A stretch of DNA of 64,000 bases, taken from assembly GCA_009760855.2 (NCBI GenBank), contig WPIO01000011.1, positions 6,511,001-6,575,000 of the forward strand, given 5' to 3'. The notes under the pieces were generated by a model. The model was not told the origin of the DNA. It saw only the letters and a program-made list of their open reading frames with translations, and made no database searches. A program made the position numbers and the translations under genes. This document shows, one piece after another, positions 11,296 to 20,948 of the stretch. Each line of letters starts with the position of its first letter. Positions within the stretch are counted from its first letter, which is position 1. Source of the DNA: Cristatella mucedo. Taxonomy: Eukaryota > Bryozoa > Phylactolaemata > Cristatellidae.

Positions 11296-12192
11296 TCACG
11301 TGGGTGGGCGATGTCCAACAGCAGTAGCACAGACAACTTGAGGTATCTGGAACTCCATCATGGCAGCATTCGACAAGTAAGTTCTCGAGTTGCACATAAC
11401 AACTGGCAAAACAATCTCGGTGACGTCGCTGCCAACCTCCTGAAAATAGCCTTGCGCAAAGAAGCAGGTGGTAAAGTAGCTCACGGACCCTTCTGCATCG
11501 TGCTTCACCTTGAAGGCAGCTTTGCATCCGATGTCTTGCCTGCCCTCGGATACTCCGACGACCTCATAAACATCATTGCCGTATTCATCGTCATATAGTC
11601 TAGCAGGCCGTCGAGCTCGAGTCGATCGTCGTAGAGGTGCATCATCTAAATCGGTGGGAGCACGTTGCAGCGTAGGCTGAGCCTTAGATGCATCGTCAGT
11701 CGCAGCTTGGACTTGTGGCACCGACTCTGCTAGAGCTGCTCGTTCGAGGTGCTGCACAGCATCCTCCTCTGGCACTGAAAAAACTTTGTCAGACTTGCAC
11801 GTGTGAGCAGCCGGTACAGTTTGCCGTCTCATAGAAGTACCTAGCAGGTAGAAAAGTCTGCCTTGTCTTATACCAGAAGAAGCCACTTCTTTTGACCCAG
11901 GTATGGTAAATGACACGCGATCACCGTCAAACTCCACCTTAGAACCTCTCTCGATGCATTGGCTTGACGAAAAAAAAACATTCTTGGCAAGTTTGGGTAC
12001 AAGTAAAACATCTCGTGGTTCAGATTTGTGCCATGTACTGTCAACACGCAGCTGAACACATACCGTACCAATGCCTATCGCTCGAAGCACTTCTCCGTCA
12101 CCAACAACAACCCTGCGATCAATTTTCTCGTAGTAGGAAAATAGTTCTGGCTCATAGCACATATGCTGTGTGGCTCCAGAATCTATAAGCCA
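11296..12192 (-). pseudogene. Copia pol remnant (protease and RT stub)
   Basis: Just after a TAG at 12193-12195 the frame reads WLIDSGATQHM, the aspartic protease motif DSGA of copia elements. A pre-integrase segment ending near GRLFYLL follows. Next comes a basic linker (RRSTRARRPARLYDDEY) that normally lies between integrase and reverse transcriptase, then the enzyme's first conserved strand (AAFKVKHDAEGS, FAQGYFQ). The HHCC and DDE parts of integrase and the YVDD site are absent. Confidence 0.85.
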
Positions 12193-12807
12193 CTACAGCT
12201 GCGATGGAAGCTGGTAGGCAGTCGAGTCAGCAGTTAAAACGAAGCAGTCATCAGTTGCGCTGTTAACCTCGGGTTTGGCATTCTCTTCTCTCTGCCTTTT
12301 AAAACATTGCGAGGCCTTGTGACCGATTACCAAACAGTAGTGACACTTACCAGTAAACTTGTAGGTATGCTGCTTTCCGAGAGCAGTGGGCACAGCTGCT
12401 TTGCTGGCTTTCCAGGCCTCACTCGAAACCACAAGAGCCATCCCACTCATGCTCTCGTCAAGGGACGATTTTGCCGCCTCAAACGCTCATGCGTGAGCCT
12501 GCTCTGAACAAAGTCAAGCATTAAATTTTCGCGCATGTCCCTTGCTTCAAGACCCATTATCAGCGGCTGCCACGACTTCGGTAGCCCATTGAGCATGCGG
12601 AGGACAATCTGTTCCTCCGGTATAGTTTCTCCTGCGGCTTGAAGCATATTAGCGATTGATTTGACTTCGCTTTCGTAATCCTGTACATCGTCAACTTCTG
12701 CCATCCGGATAGATGCCAACTTCTAATGTAGGAGTAGCCTACTCATCAGCGTTCTGGAAGTGTATATGGCATCCAGCTTCCACCACGCCTCCGAAGCCGT
12801 TGCCATG

Positions 12808-12985
12808 GTGAGCCTTGATGGCACACTAGGTAAGGCGGCTGCTTTCACGACCTCGGTCCCGAGGCCATGGGTTCGATTCTTGTGGTGGGCGATCCTTCAT
12901 CGTCACTGCAAGCGGTGGCGATAGCCGTTAAGGCTCTTCTGTCGCTATACAAAAAGAGGCTGTTTAATCAGCTAGGATTTTTTTA
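12808..12985 (+). mobile_element. SINE-1 inserted in copia gag
   Basis: Nearly full-length. The A-box-like TGGCACACTAGGTAAGG and B-box GGTTCGATTC come first, then GGGCGATCC, then the body 'GCAAGCGGTGGCGATAGCCG', then 'AAAAGAGGCTGTTTAATCAG' and a T-rich tail. ATGG(T) on both sides may be a short target duplication. Confidence 0.85.
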
Positions 12986-13270
12986 TGGTTCCAATACCGG
13001 AACTCATGAGCACAGAATCCGAGACAGCCATGACCAGCACAGACAAAGCCTTCGCCGTGCTCCGTTCAAACTCTATGCTGTGCCTTGCCATAATCTTCTT
13101 CCTCTTTCTTGCAGCTCTTACCGGTAAGAGATGTGACTTCCACGGGCTGTCTCTCGTCGCCGTTTACGACACCCCACAGGTCGTTGGCGATGAAATAGAA
13201 TTTCGCCCGAGTACTCCACAGCTGCCAGCTCTCACCCGTAAACTTCTCCAGGCCAACGACACCAGTGAAC

Positions 13271-13284
13271 GCTGGACCCATAAA
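13271..13284 (-). promoter_or_regulatory. Copia primer-binding site (half initiator-Met tRNA type)
   Basis: The plus strand reads GCTGGACCCATAA next to the 5' LTR. This resembles the anticodon arm of initiator Met tRNA (GCTGGGCCCATAA, from general knowledge), so the minus-strand element could be primed by the tRNA 5' half as in Drosophila copia. Confidence 0.75.
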
Positions 13285-13287
13285 CTG

Positions 13288-13659
13288 TGAGACGCAGTGC
13301 TGCCGTGAAGCCATTCACTAGTCAATGGTCAAAAAAATTATGGTAGTTCATTAACACAGCCGACAAACAGAACGTGGACCGTATCCAAATACGAACCAAG
13401 AACAAGCAACAAACGGGTCCACTATATAGTAGTCCTCAATTAATACTATTGGCTGAGCAAGCCATCATGCATATCAATCTGGCTTTTCTTCCTGATCAGC
13501 TGCAGCCGGTGTGGCCTTGGCAGGGGTCTATTGGCCTAGGTACAGCCAATCAGCAGTAGTATGCAGCACCAAGAATAGCCGGTCTCCTGAGTCAGTCATT
13601 GATGCACTGCAGGTCAAGGTGAAATCGTCACAATGGCTGTGAAGCAGATTCAGCCAACA
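13288..13659 (-). repeat. Copia element, 5' LTR
   Basis: About 372 bp. It matches the 3' LTR but lacks about 30 bp present there, with scattered substitutions, so the insertion is not recent. Confidence 0.9.
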
Positions 13660-13696
13660 GACGATCCTGTATTGCCAACAGCAAGTGGTGGTGATA
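13660..13696 (+). mobile_element. SINE-1, 3' part, beyond the copia insertion
   Basis: GACGATCCTGTATTGCC..GCAAGTGGTGGTGATA continues the SINE-1 consensus exactly where the left part stopped at 10865. GACGAT occurs on both sides and is the target-site duplication. Confidence 0.85.
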
Positions 13697-13698
13697 TA

Positions 13699-13743
<45 letters not shown>
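13697..13743. repeat. (TAA)n microsatellite
   Basis: About 15 AAT/TAA units directly after the split SINE. Confidence 0.95.
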
Positions 13744-13744
<1 letters not shown>

Positions 13745-14140
13745 TAAATATGTGTCATTCACTGGGTTTATTCAAAGTTTCTATAGCTGCGAATAGACCG
13801 GCGACTTTCTTGCAGAATCACAGCCCGTCTGGCCGGCGGAAGAAGTAGGAAAAGATTTGTGACGTTCTCTCTGATCTGTTAGTTTCATGCTTTCATCCAA
13901 CAAGCGTCACCATAGAACATAGCTCAGCATCGGGTAAGACCTCCAATGTCTCTGGTCAGATCGTTACGGTATTTCTTGAAAACACGGCTTTCTATACTCA
14001 AGCGAATCTGCGAAATTAGATCTGGATCTGCAATAGCATTAGATCTGGCGTTCTGCAAAATCTTTCTCGCTGTCTGACTTGCAGTTCTCTCCTGAAGACG
14101 TCTGGCTGCTCCCTCTCCGGAGGGCTGTGGGCAGGAAGCT

Positions 14141-14745
14141 CAGACGTAGTATGTAAATGTCGTTTTATAGCACCCTGCAAGAACTTGATCTCTCCACCCT
14201 GGGTGCTTTACATGAGCCACAGGGCTCGAGAACACAGTAAAGATGAGAACCCTTGGACAAACCGGGGTACAGAGGCCACGTGTGGCGGACACGTGATGAG
14301 AGGCACGCTCCTGCCAGTGAGACGTTTGTAAGGGTCCACCATGCAGAAGTAGCATTTGCTCGAGTGGCTTGAGTCGAGGGTTCCCATCAACTTCTGATGG
14401 CAAACTTCATGGCTCTTGTCTCCTCTGAATCATCCTGTAAAAATACCAGAATTGTATAAATTAAAAAATGGCATTGCACACATGAACTGATAATGTGCAA
14501 GAAATTATGTCTAGCGAGCAGCAATTGTTTACTTCACCTACCAAGGGGTCTCGTTCAGGGTTCGCTTGTGAAATGAAGTACCCAGGCCTTGTCTTGATCC
14601 CCGACGGGCATGCTTTGAAGTATGCTTTGTAGGCCTCACACGTCGTAACAGATGCTTTCACACGTACTGGTCGTGAGTACTTTTCGCTCTTGTCCTGATA
14701 AATTGTCTGCACACGTGGCAAAATGTGTCCGCCTAGTGCAAGCAA
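14141..14745 (-). pseudogene. Coding-like fragment of unknown origin
   Basis: Two adjacent minus-strand frames read like protein. Around 14535-14745 there is a segment with ILPRVQTIYQDKSEKYSRP and PSGIKTRPGYFISQANPERD, ending before CTTG|GTAGGT, a possible donor. At 14208-14390 there is KCYFCMVDPYKRLTGRSVPL with a Cys-x2-Cys pair. They are not joined in one frame and no family is recognised. A decayed transposon gene or lost host exons are both possible. Repeat C lies directly beside it (14775-15087). Confidence 0.35.
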
Positions 14746-14774
14746 CCTCTTGTTGCTGGGTCAATCAAATATGA

Positions 14775-15087
14775 TGCAATCAGTGTTCTCTTACTCTGCA
14801 ACAACATCAACTTCAGGGTTCGTTTCAGGCACCTGCACTGTTACTCTTCTGTGGATGCTGCTCTATAGTGCTGTGTTCGCCTAAACGTCGCGAATTCGGG
14901 TAGTGGAAAAATGTGTGCTACATGTGTGCGAGCCTGACGGAGCCACCGTGCCTAACAGCAAAACCAGAGAATTCCAAAATATCGTCGTCCTGAACACAGA
15001 AACAAAATCTTTGTGGAACGACAGCTACGTTATATTTATTTCAGGCATATCGGATTAGGAAAACACACCTTGTACCTAAGGACAAAA
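14775..15087 (+). repeat. Dispersed repeat C, copy 2
   Basis: Matches 6890-7236 over about 290 bp. It lacks about 30 bp present in copy 1 near its start. Both copies fade out after 'aaggacaaaaa'. Confidence 0.75.
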
Positions 15088-15664
15088 ATTAATTGAAATA
15101 TGTTAACCAGTGTGGTGCGTGCGGTAGAAAGGAAAAACAACCAAACAGCACTTTCTTACAAACTAGGATTCAAGAACTATTTTTCTAAGATCTTGGCCCG
15201 ACTGCATGTACTAAACTGACCCCACATAACAGCGAGTTCCTTTTAATACCTGCTGCGGTTTTGGTGTTTCACATATTTGCCGAGACTTTTATAGCAGTTT
15301 TATACTGCGGTTCCACGGCTCTTTTCCTCATCGGGAAACGTAGTTGGATGTTGTCTTGCTTTTACAGCGCTGTCAATTTCTTGCATAATAATAATAATAA
15401 TAAAAAAATAGTGCGCTCAGAGAACTTAGTCTCTTTCTGGGCACTTTACATTTGCTGCATAGTCTCGAAGCAGGTCTGGCCCATGTTCGGGCAGGCGCAA
15501 AACCGGATGTCTCAAACCATAGCCAGTGCGTAAGAAGTGGGCGACACAAGACACTAGAGACTACTTTTCGAGAGGGGGGACAGTGGCAAATTCAAAAATT
15601 CGTGCCTTGCTAAGTTTTGACGGTGCTACTAAAAACTATCCTTCAAAAACCGAACTTGTTTCCA
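15088..15664. other. Non-coding with a LINE-A tail fragment
   Basis: At about 15387-15465 lies a minus-strand LINE-A tail ((AAT)n, then GAGAACTTAGTCTCTTTCTG, then GCACTTTACATTTGCTGCA). The rest is unassigned. Confidence 0.55.
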
Positions 15665-16000
15665 AATAAATAAATATTAGCTGATTTAACAGCCTCATCT
15701 GTATCACTTCTAATTAAAGTGAGAAAGTCTGTCACGCCTCAAGATGGCGCACTCGCATCAAGATGGCGAGACGGTGCAGTGTTGTCTCCCGTGACGGAAC
15801 TTCTATGACTCAGTGAAGTGAGTCCACAGGCGGTGAGCTGCTCGTAGCAGCAGAAGAGCTTTAATGGCTATCACCACCACTTGCAGTTGGCAATAAAGGA
15901 TCACCCACGGCAGGATCCGAACCCACGACCTCGGTCGTGGAGAGAGAGAGAGAGAGAGAGAACACGAGGGAGCACCTTACCTCCTGGGCTATCGCAGTGG
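15665..16000 (-). mobile_element. SINE-1, interrupted copy
   Basis: The 3' end (AATAAATATTAGCTGATTTAA) lies at 15665-15700 and the body and tRNA part at about 15840-16000. About 140 bp of unrelated DNA separates them. A (GA)n run (15941-15960) has expanded inside the tRNA-like part. Confidence 0.7.
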
Positions 16001-16164
16001 GTGCTTTTCACACCTAGTAGGCTAACCAAGGCAGCGGCTACAATTCGCAACATGTATAGCCAGCCTTGCGCGTTACTATCACTTCTCGGCAGCATTGCGT
16101 TTGACCTCGGATTATGCAAAACTCTGCCATTTTAGGAGTGTTGGCCAATTCAAAAGCCTCGTTT

Positions 16165-16308
16165 GCGAAGCAGCTGCAGCAAAAGAAAAGCCTCGACGGC
16201 TAGCACCACCGCATGCAGTGGGCAATCAAGGATCGCTCACCGCAGGACTCAAAGCCACGGGGGGGGGCCTGAGTCGCAAAGAGTGAGGAGCACTTTACCC
16301 CTGGGCCA
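16165..16308 (-). mobile_element. SINE-1, old copy
   Basis: Recognisable body (AAAGCCTCGACGGCTAGCAC), GATCGCTCACCGCAGGA and an A-box-like 'tacccctgggcca', with many substitutions. Confidence 0.6.
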
Positions 16309-16571
16309 AGACTTACATGAGCACTCTGCCTTGCTTCCAACGGTGCGCGGCTGATTTTTTTCTCCCGGCCAGCACTGTGCATTTATTTCCGCTTGGCGTT
16401 GAACGCAAGGAGGCTCGTGCAGTTTCGCAGTGCACGAGCACAAGCACGACTCAAGCACAGGGAGCAAGGCAGGTAGGAAGGGAGGGGGCGAGCGAGGGAG
16501 GAGCAGGCGAACCAAGGACGGGCAGGAGGGAGCGAGCGCTTCGACGTCGGCATCCGCTCCTCCGCTCCTAC

Positions 16572-16929
16572 CTGCTGTCCTCCTCTGCGCTGTAGCGCTC
16601 ACAGGCGGGCGAGAAAAGCACGATCGATTGGGCGCCGGCGGCCGGTGGGTCGTCGCACGGATCGTCGGCAGCCGCTGCAGCGGCCGCCGACGAGTCTTCG
16701 TCGTCGCCACCGCCAGCGTCGTCGGCGACCATGTCCAGCAGCTGCTCGTCGTAGAGGTCCATGAAGGCAAGAGCCTCGGCCACCTCGTGCGGCTCGTAGC
16801 TTATCAGTATGTCCTCGATGTCGCTCAGGTCCTCCTCCTCCTCCTCCTCTGGCGCCGTCGCCTCTGCGGCGATGGCCTCGTCGCTGCCGCCGCAGTCCAG
16901 CGACGCCTCGGCGCCACTGCCGCGCTCTG
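16572..16929 (-). CDS. Internal exon (5) of the unidentified minus-strand gene
   Basis: This 358-nt exon has a strong acceptor (CCCCTTTCGCAG|CAGAG) and donor (GACAGCAG|GTAGGA). The frame gives 118 full codons. It carries an acidic run (EEEEEEDLSDIED), then a hydrophobic-acidic stretch (EVAEALAFMDLYDEQLL) that may form a helix, then Asp/Ala-rich sequence. Its first two bases complete a codon opened by the exon ending at 19807 (G|CA, Ala). Its last two bases (AG) fit the acceptor at 5214. An in-frame TGA just upstream of the acceptor and the lack of an ATG argue for an internal exon. The protein family is not recognised; the acidic character would suit a nuclear regulator, but that is inference. 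Confidence 0.7.
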
Positions 16930-16999
16930 CTGCGAAAGGGGAACCGGGCACTGGTCAACATGCATCCACGATTTGAGCGTGGCAGGGCGCCGTCGGAGA

Positions 17000-17775
17000 G
17001 TGGTCGGTGGCCGAAAGGTGGCCGGCCGCAGGCAAGCGTGCGGGCCATCGCCGGAAGCTACCGGCGCGATCTGGCGCGCATGCGTACGAGTGCAAGCTCA
17101 GCAGGATAAGCCACGGCTATGCGCATCCATGAATGCTTCGTTAAAATCTGTGCCGATTCGGAGGGAGGCCCCGGCAGATCGCCACAGCGGCAGTCTGCAT
17201 TTTGCCTGTCGCTCAGGCAGCCGGCAGTTGCCCAAGTCGGAAGTGACGCAAGTCGGCACTCAGCTCGGCGGCAAGAGATGAGCGTGCATTGTTTTCTGGC
17301 GATTCTGGCCGAGCCGGTCGTGCAGCAGTCGGTAAGGGGGCGGACCTGCCTGCCAGCAGGCGGCCTGTGGCAGCCTGCTTGCCAACTTGCTTACCAGGCC
17401 AAAGGTAGCAGGAAGGCAGGCAGCTGCAGCCGGCTTCGACAGCATGTGCAAGTGCCTCAAGCGCCTGCTCTCATCAGCAGTGTATGGGCTCACCTCGGAG
17501 GCAGCCGGGAACAGAACTAATGGAACCAGAGCAAAGAGGTATTCACACTGCAAACATAAGAGCTGCAAGCCTGTTGTCTCCTCGTCTGGGAGGGGGCAAC
17601 TTCCAGCCCCTTCTTCTTCTAACGTCGGGGGGGGGGGGGGGAGGTGCCTGAAGTTGTGGAGTGGGAGCTGCTGCTTAATTAATTAAACAGGGGGGTCTGC
17701 CCTCTGGCAGACTAGAGCCTTGGCTCTAAGCGGCCACTTCGACAGCCGTCCGAGCAGTAGTCGAGGACTAAAACA
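17000..17775. other. Intronic GC-rich non-coding stretch
   Basis: Overlapping short frames on both strands, none with splice or start support. A run of 14-15 G lies near 17627-17641. Confidence 0.4.
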
Positions 17776-17990
17776 CGGGAGAGGAGAGGGAAGGGAGGAG
17801 AGAGGGGGAGGGGAGAGGAGAAAGGAGCTAGGAGGAGAGAGCTGAGACAAGAGAGGAGAGGAGAGAGGGGAAAGGAAAGGAGAGAAGAGAGGAGACAGCC
17901 GAGAGAGGAGACAAGAGGAGACGAGAGGAGAGGAGACAAGAGGAAAGAGGAGACGAGAGGAGAGAGGAGAGAGGAGCTGAGGCCCAACCG
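17776..17990. repeat. About 210-bp polypurine tract (GA/GGA-rich)
   Basis: The plus strand is almost purely A and G with few interruptions. Such tracts can form triplex DNA (general knowledge). Confidence 0.9.
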
Positions 17991-18100
17991 GAGTGCTGCT
18001 GGCCATCCATTGCTGATGCCACCTCCGAGTCGGTGTTGGGGTGGTGTAAATTGCCCCTGGCTTCAGGGTGAGCAACAGGGCAGAAGTAAACAGGGAAGCC

Positions 18101-18134
18101 TGCTGCTGCTGCTGCTGCTGATGATGATGATGAG
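18101..18134. repeat. (CTG)n(ATG)n compound microsatellite
   Basis: Seven CTG units followed by ATG units, in an intron of the minus gene. Confidence 0.9.
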
Positions 18135-19043
18135 GTAGCCCTGAGGGGTCCGAGGACAGCCAATAGGCCTAATGTGAGGTCGGCAGTGCGCGACCCGGAA
18201 CTGGGCCCGTGTCACACATTGGGTGGCTGCTGTGGTCGGGTGGCAGGCATGCTCAATGCATTGCAATGTCTCTGGGTCTTGCTTACCAAACAAACAGAGC
18301 ACTAGGCTGAGGGCAACAACTCGGCCCCACAGTCTGGAACCACAGCAGGCTGCTGGCAAACCTCGGCTGAGACCCGGAAGTGCCTGTCTGGGGCTGAAGC
18401 TCATAAGAATGTGAAAGGGACATGCCCGAAGCCAGCTGCTGGAGAAGGCAAGAGCCAATACCCCCCTCCCAAAAAAAAAGCAGCGTAAGGCTATACCGGT
18501 CAGGAGGGTGGGAGGCGGCTGCATATGACCTGCCTCTGCCATTGAGGTGCAGTGGCAGCCTCAGCCTCAATGGCAGTCGGAAGCCTAGCAAGCATCCGGT
18601 TTCTTTGGCAAGGTACAAACAAGGACAAACACGCCACAAAGCAAACTTGCAGATAGAGGAATAGAGTACGTGCTCATCTTAAAGGGGCGCAAGTAAGCAT
18701 GCTTTCTTGCTGGAAGCAAAACTCAACTAAGACAGCAGAGCTGCACAGAGGGATTGTATGCGCTTTAAGAAACTACCAGGGCAGTCACTTGCACCGAGTA
18801 CCTGTGCTTTAGAAAACAAGACCTACTGAAGGCCCCTAAGCATTCACACAGTGCACCCTTGTAGTGTGCCAGCAATACACACCACCATGTCACTACAGCA
18901 GCAGAGGAAAGCCAGTGTCAATCGGCTTACGGACCCGCCGTGCTGACACCGGCTAGCAGTCATAAGGCGGCCGAAAAAAGCGCAGAAAGGAGAGAGTGCA
19001 CACATGCTCTTTCCCATCGACTAGCAACTCCTGAACGAAAGGC

Positions 19044-19045
<2 letters not shown>
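18135..19045. other. Intronic non-coding stretch
   Basis: No gene, splice-flanked exon or known repeat was recognised. Confidence 0.4.
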
Positions 19046-19084
<39 letters not shown>

Positions 19085-19156
19085 ATTTGTAAGTTCTCTT
19101 AGGGCGCTATACACATGAATTATATATATTTTTTTAATACCGCTCTCGGAGGACTG

Positions 19157-19234
<78 letters not shown>

Positions 19235-19495
19235 GGCACTATACAGATGGTGCATATAAAGCATTACCAAATCCGCAAGCAGCCGGCGTAATGTAAGCAG
19301 GTACATGCACACGAAGGACAAATCACAAATACCCACCGAATGCTGCAACAAAAAGGTGCTTTTTAAGCTTTTTTAATGTTGTCACGGAAGGGGGTGTTGT
19401 CAGGTATATCGGTATTGAGTTCCGGGCTTTGGGAGTACAAGAACTAAAGGCACAGTCTCCAACGGTTTTGTTGTTCATACAAGGTGATGATTCGA
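19046..19495 (-). mobile_element. LINE-A 3' fragment carrying an internal (CT)n expansion
   Basis: A (TAA)n run (19046-19083) is followed by tail sequence in mixed orientation. Then comes a minus-strand LINE-A end in which GACTGAATCTCT..AGGCACTATACAG flanks about 75 bp of CT (19160-19235). In other copies this spot is the short string CTCTTTCT. The ORF end (GGGCTTTGGGAG, ACTAAAGGCACAGTCTCCAA) follows to about 19495. Confidence 0.8.
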
Positions 19496-19789
19496 GTCAG
19501 AACAGGCTAGCCTCTCACACCGACCCGGATGTGCAGGGTCCACTTCCGTTGGCTAGTCTGCCGAAGCAATTATGCTCATATTGACCCGGTTAAATGGCCA
19601 ACAAGTGGGCTGCTGCACTGACAGTTCTAGGGATTCACACTGCCGATGTGTCAGGGTCAGCAATTCACTGTTCAAACCTATTGACGCAATCCTTGCATGT
19701 GTGCCTGCTGACGAAACCTCCCTAATGTTATAAAAATCCAACCAACGAAGCCAAGCGAGCTAGCGACAAGCTAATCTGTCGCACGCACA

Positions 19790-19806
19790 CACACACACAC
19801 ACACAC
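19790..19806. repeat. (CA)n/(GT)n microsatellite forming a splice donor
   Basis: The minus strand reads GCAG|GTGTGTGTGTG, so the intron of the minus gene starts with the first GT of the repeat. Confidence 0.85.
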
Positions 19807-19928
19807 CTGCTTCGAAAGACGGTGTGGGACAGATGTCCTGGAAGAGCTTCTCGCAGAGGTAGTTGATGTTGCACTCTGTCATCTGAGTCCCATCGACGCC
19901 GAGGTCATCTGACAGAGCAACACCTGAT
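19807..19928 (-). CDS. Internal exon (4) of the unidentified minus-strand gene
   Basis: This 122-nt exon has acceptor TTCATTGCAG|ATCAGG and donor GAAGCAG|GTGTGT. It gives 40 full codons with non-repetitive, protein-like content (VDGTQMTECNINYLCEKLF, QDICPTPSFEA). Three Cys and the YLCEKLF helix-like stretch suggest a folded part. Its first base completes AG|A (Arg) with the exon ending at 22367, and its last base opens G|CA (Ala) with the exon starting at 16929. No family is recognised. Confidence 0.75.
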
Positions 19929-20059
19929 CTGCAATGAAGATGACACAGCCCCACTCAGATTTTCCAGGATAGGAATAAATAGAGGTCAACGAACCAATCA
20001 CCAGCGGGTGCTTAAAAAAGATTTAAAAAAATAATAAAAAAGAGGGTAACACGCGTGGA

Positions 20060-20213
20060 GCCCCGCTCACGTATACGCTCACGCTTCACGACCCAAAGTC
20101 GTGGGTTCGAGTCCTGCCGTGGGCGATCCTTTAAATTGCCAACTGCAACCGGTGGTGATAGACATTAAGGCTCTTCTGCTGCTATATAAACAAGACTTTT
20201 GAATCACCTAACC
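20060..20213 (+). mobile_element. SINE-1 copy
   Basis: CACGACCCAAAGTCGTGGG hairpin and B-box GGTTCGAGTCC, GGGCGATCC, GGTGGTGATAGACATTAAGG and the 3' 'CTATATAAACAAGACTTTTG'. Confidence 0.8.
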
Positions 20214-20948
20214 TCTTAGCAGAAGCCGGCAGTGCCAAAAAGCTAGAACGATAAAATTCTACTAACCCATGCAGCACCCGTAACTAGCCTTGCCACTGAC
20301 TACCGAGTGCAAATCGCGTGCCACTTCATCGGATGGCTCACTTCGGCATGCTCACAGCAACGGCGAAACACAGCTGTGAGCATGCTGAAGCTTGTATTGC
20401 GGAGCCCCTGCAAGTACAGTACGACAAAAAGGAGACCGGTGATCCGTTACGGCACTGGCTGCTGCTGTAGGTCGCGCCAGCTTAAAAGGATGCCTGCGGC
20501 ACGCGCACGCGTCACTCCTAATGGCAACCGCCGGCGAGCTGTTTGCTGTACATACTGCAAAGGGCCTCGCCATGCCGTCGGCCGCTGAGCGCTGCTTCGA
20601 AGCCACGTCCAGCAGCCGTACATGGCAAAGACGCTCGAGCAGCCGCCGCTGCCGAGCGCCAGGCTTCGGCAGACTGAGGTAGGTGAGGAGGCCACACCAC
20701 CGTGGCAGGCAGCTCTGCAGGTGCTGGTCACAAGCGAGCGTGCATGCAAGCCAAGCCAAGGGAGCCCGGTGCTTCACACGAGGTCTTGGCAGTGTGGAAT
20801 CTGCACTGCTTTTCTTTCTCAGACTACTAAGGACACTACTTAGTACACGATGCACGGTCTGGGTCGGTTTCCAGAGGGGGGCTGCTAGTATTTTCTTTGA
20901 AAGAAAGAAATCGCATTGCTCGATTCGACGAGGGTAATTTGGATCCAA
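20214..20948. other. Intronic stretch with an unsupported long minus frame
   Basis: A 198-codon minus frame (20352-20948) has no ATG start and overlaps frames on both strands, so no gene is called. Confidence 0.4.

Larger units (their letters stand above)
12193..13287 (-). pseudogene. Copia gag, interrupted
   Basis: On the minus strand, starting near 13275, the frame begins with an N-terminus typical of copia Gag (KFTGESWQLWS, FIANDLWGVVNG). A SINE-1 insertion (12808-12985) interrupts it. It resumes with the middle domain (LNGLPKSWQPLIMGLEA) and ends with a CCHC zinc knuckle (CHYCLVIGHKASQC, spacing C-2-C-4-H-4-C). Other frame breaks occur, for example near 12725. Confidence 0.85.
10867..13659 (-). 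mobile_element. Ty1/copia LTR retrotransposon, internally deleted
   Basis: Two LTRs (13288-13659 as 5', 10867-11267 as 3') flank a 2.0-kb interior, where a full copia element is about 5 kb in total. The interior encodes Gag, the protease start and the pre-integrase region. It then jumps to the linker before the reverse transcriptase and a short stub of that enzyme. The integrase core and most of the reverse transcriptase and RNase H are missing. The primer-binding site resembles half of the initiator Met tRNA. The flanks carry a GACGAT duplication, and the target was a SINE-1. A later SINE-1 interrupts Gag. The element cannot move on its own. Confidence 0.9.

Noticed and set aside
20352-20948. 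198-codon minus frame
   Set aside because: Starts at TTG, has no ATG-led version of similar length, and overlaps frames on both strands.
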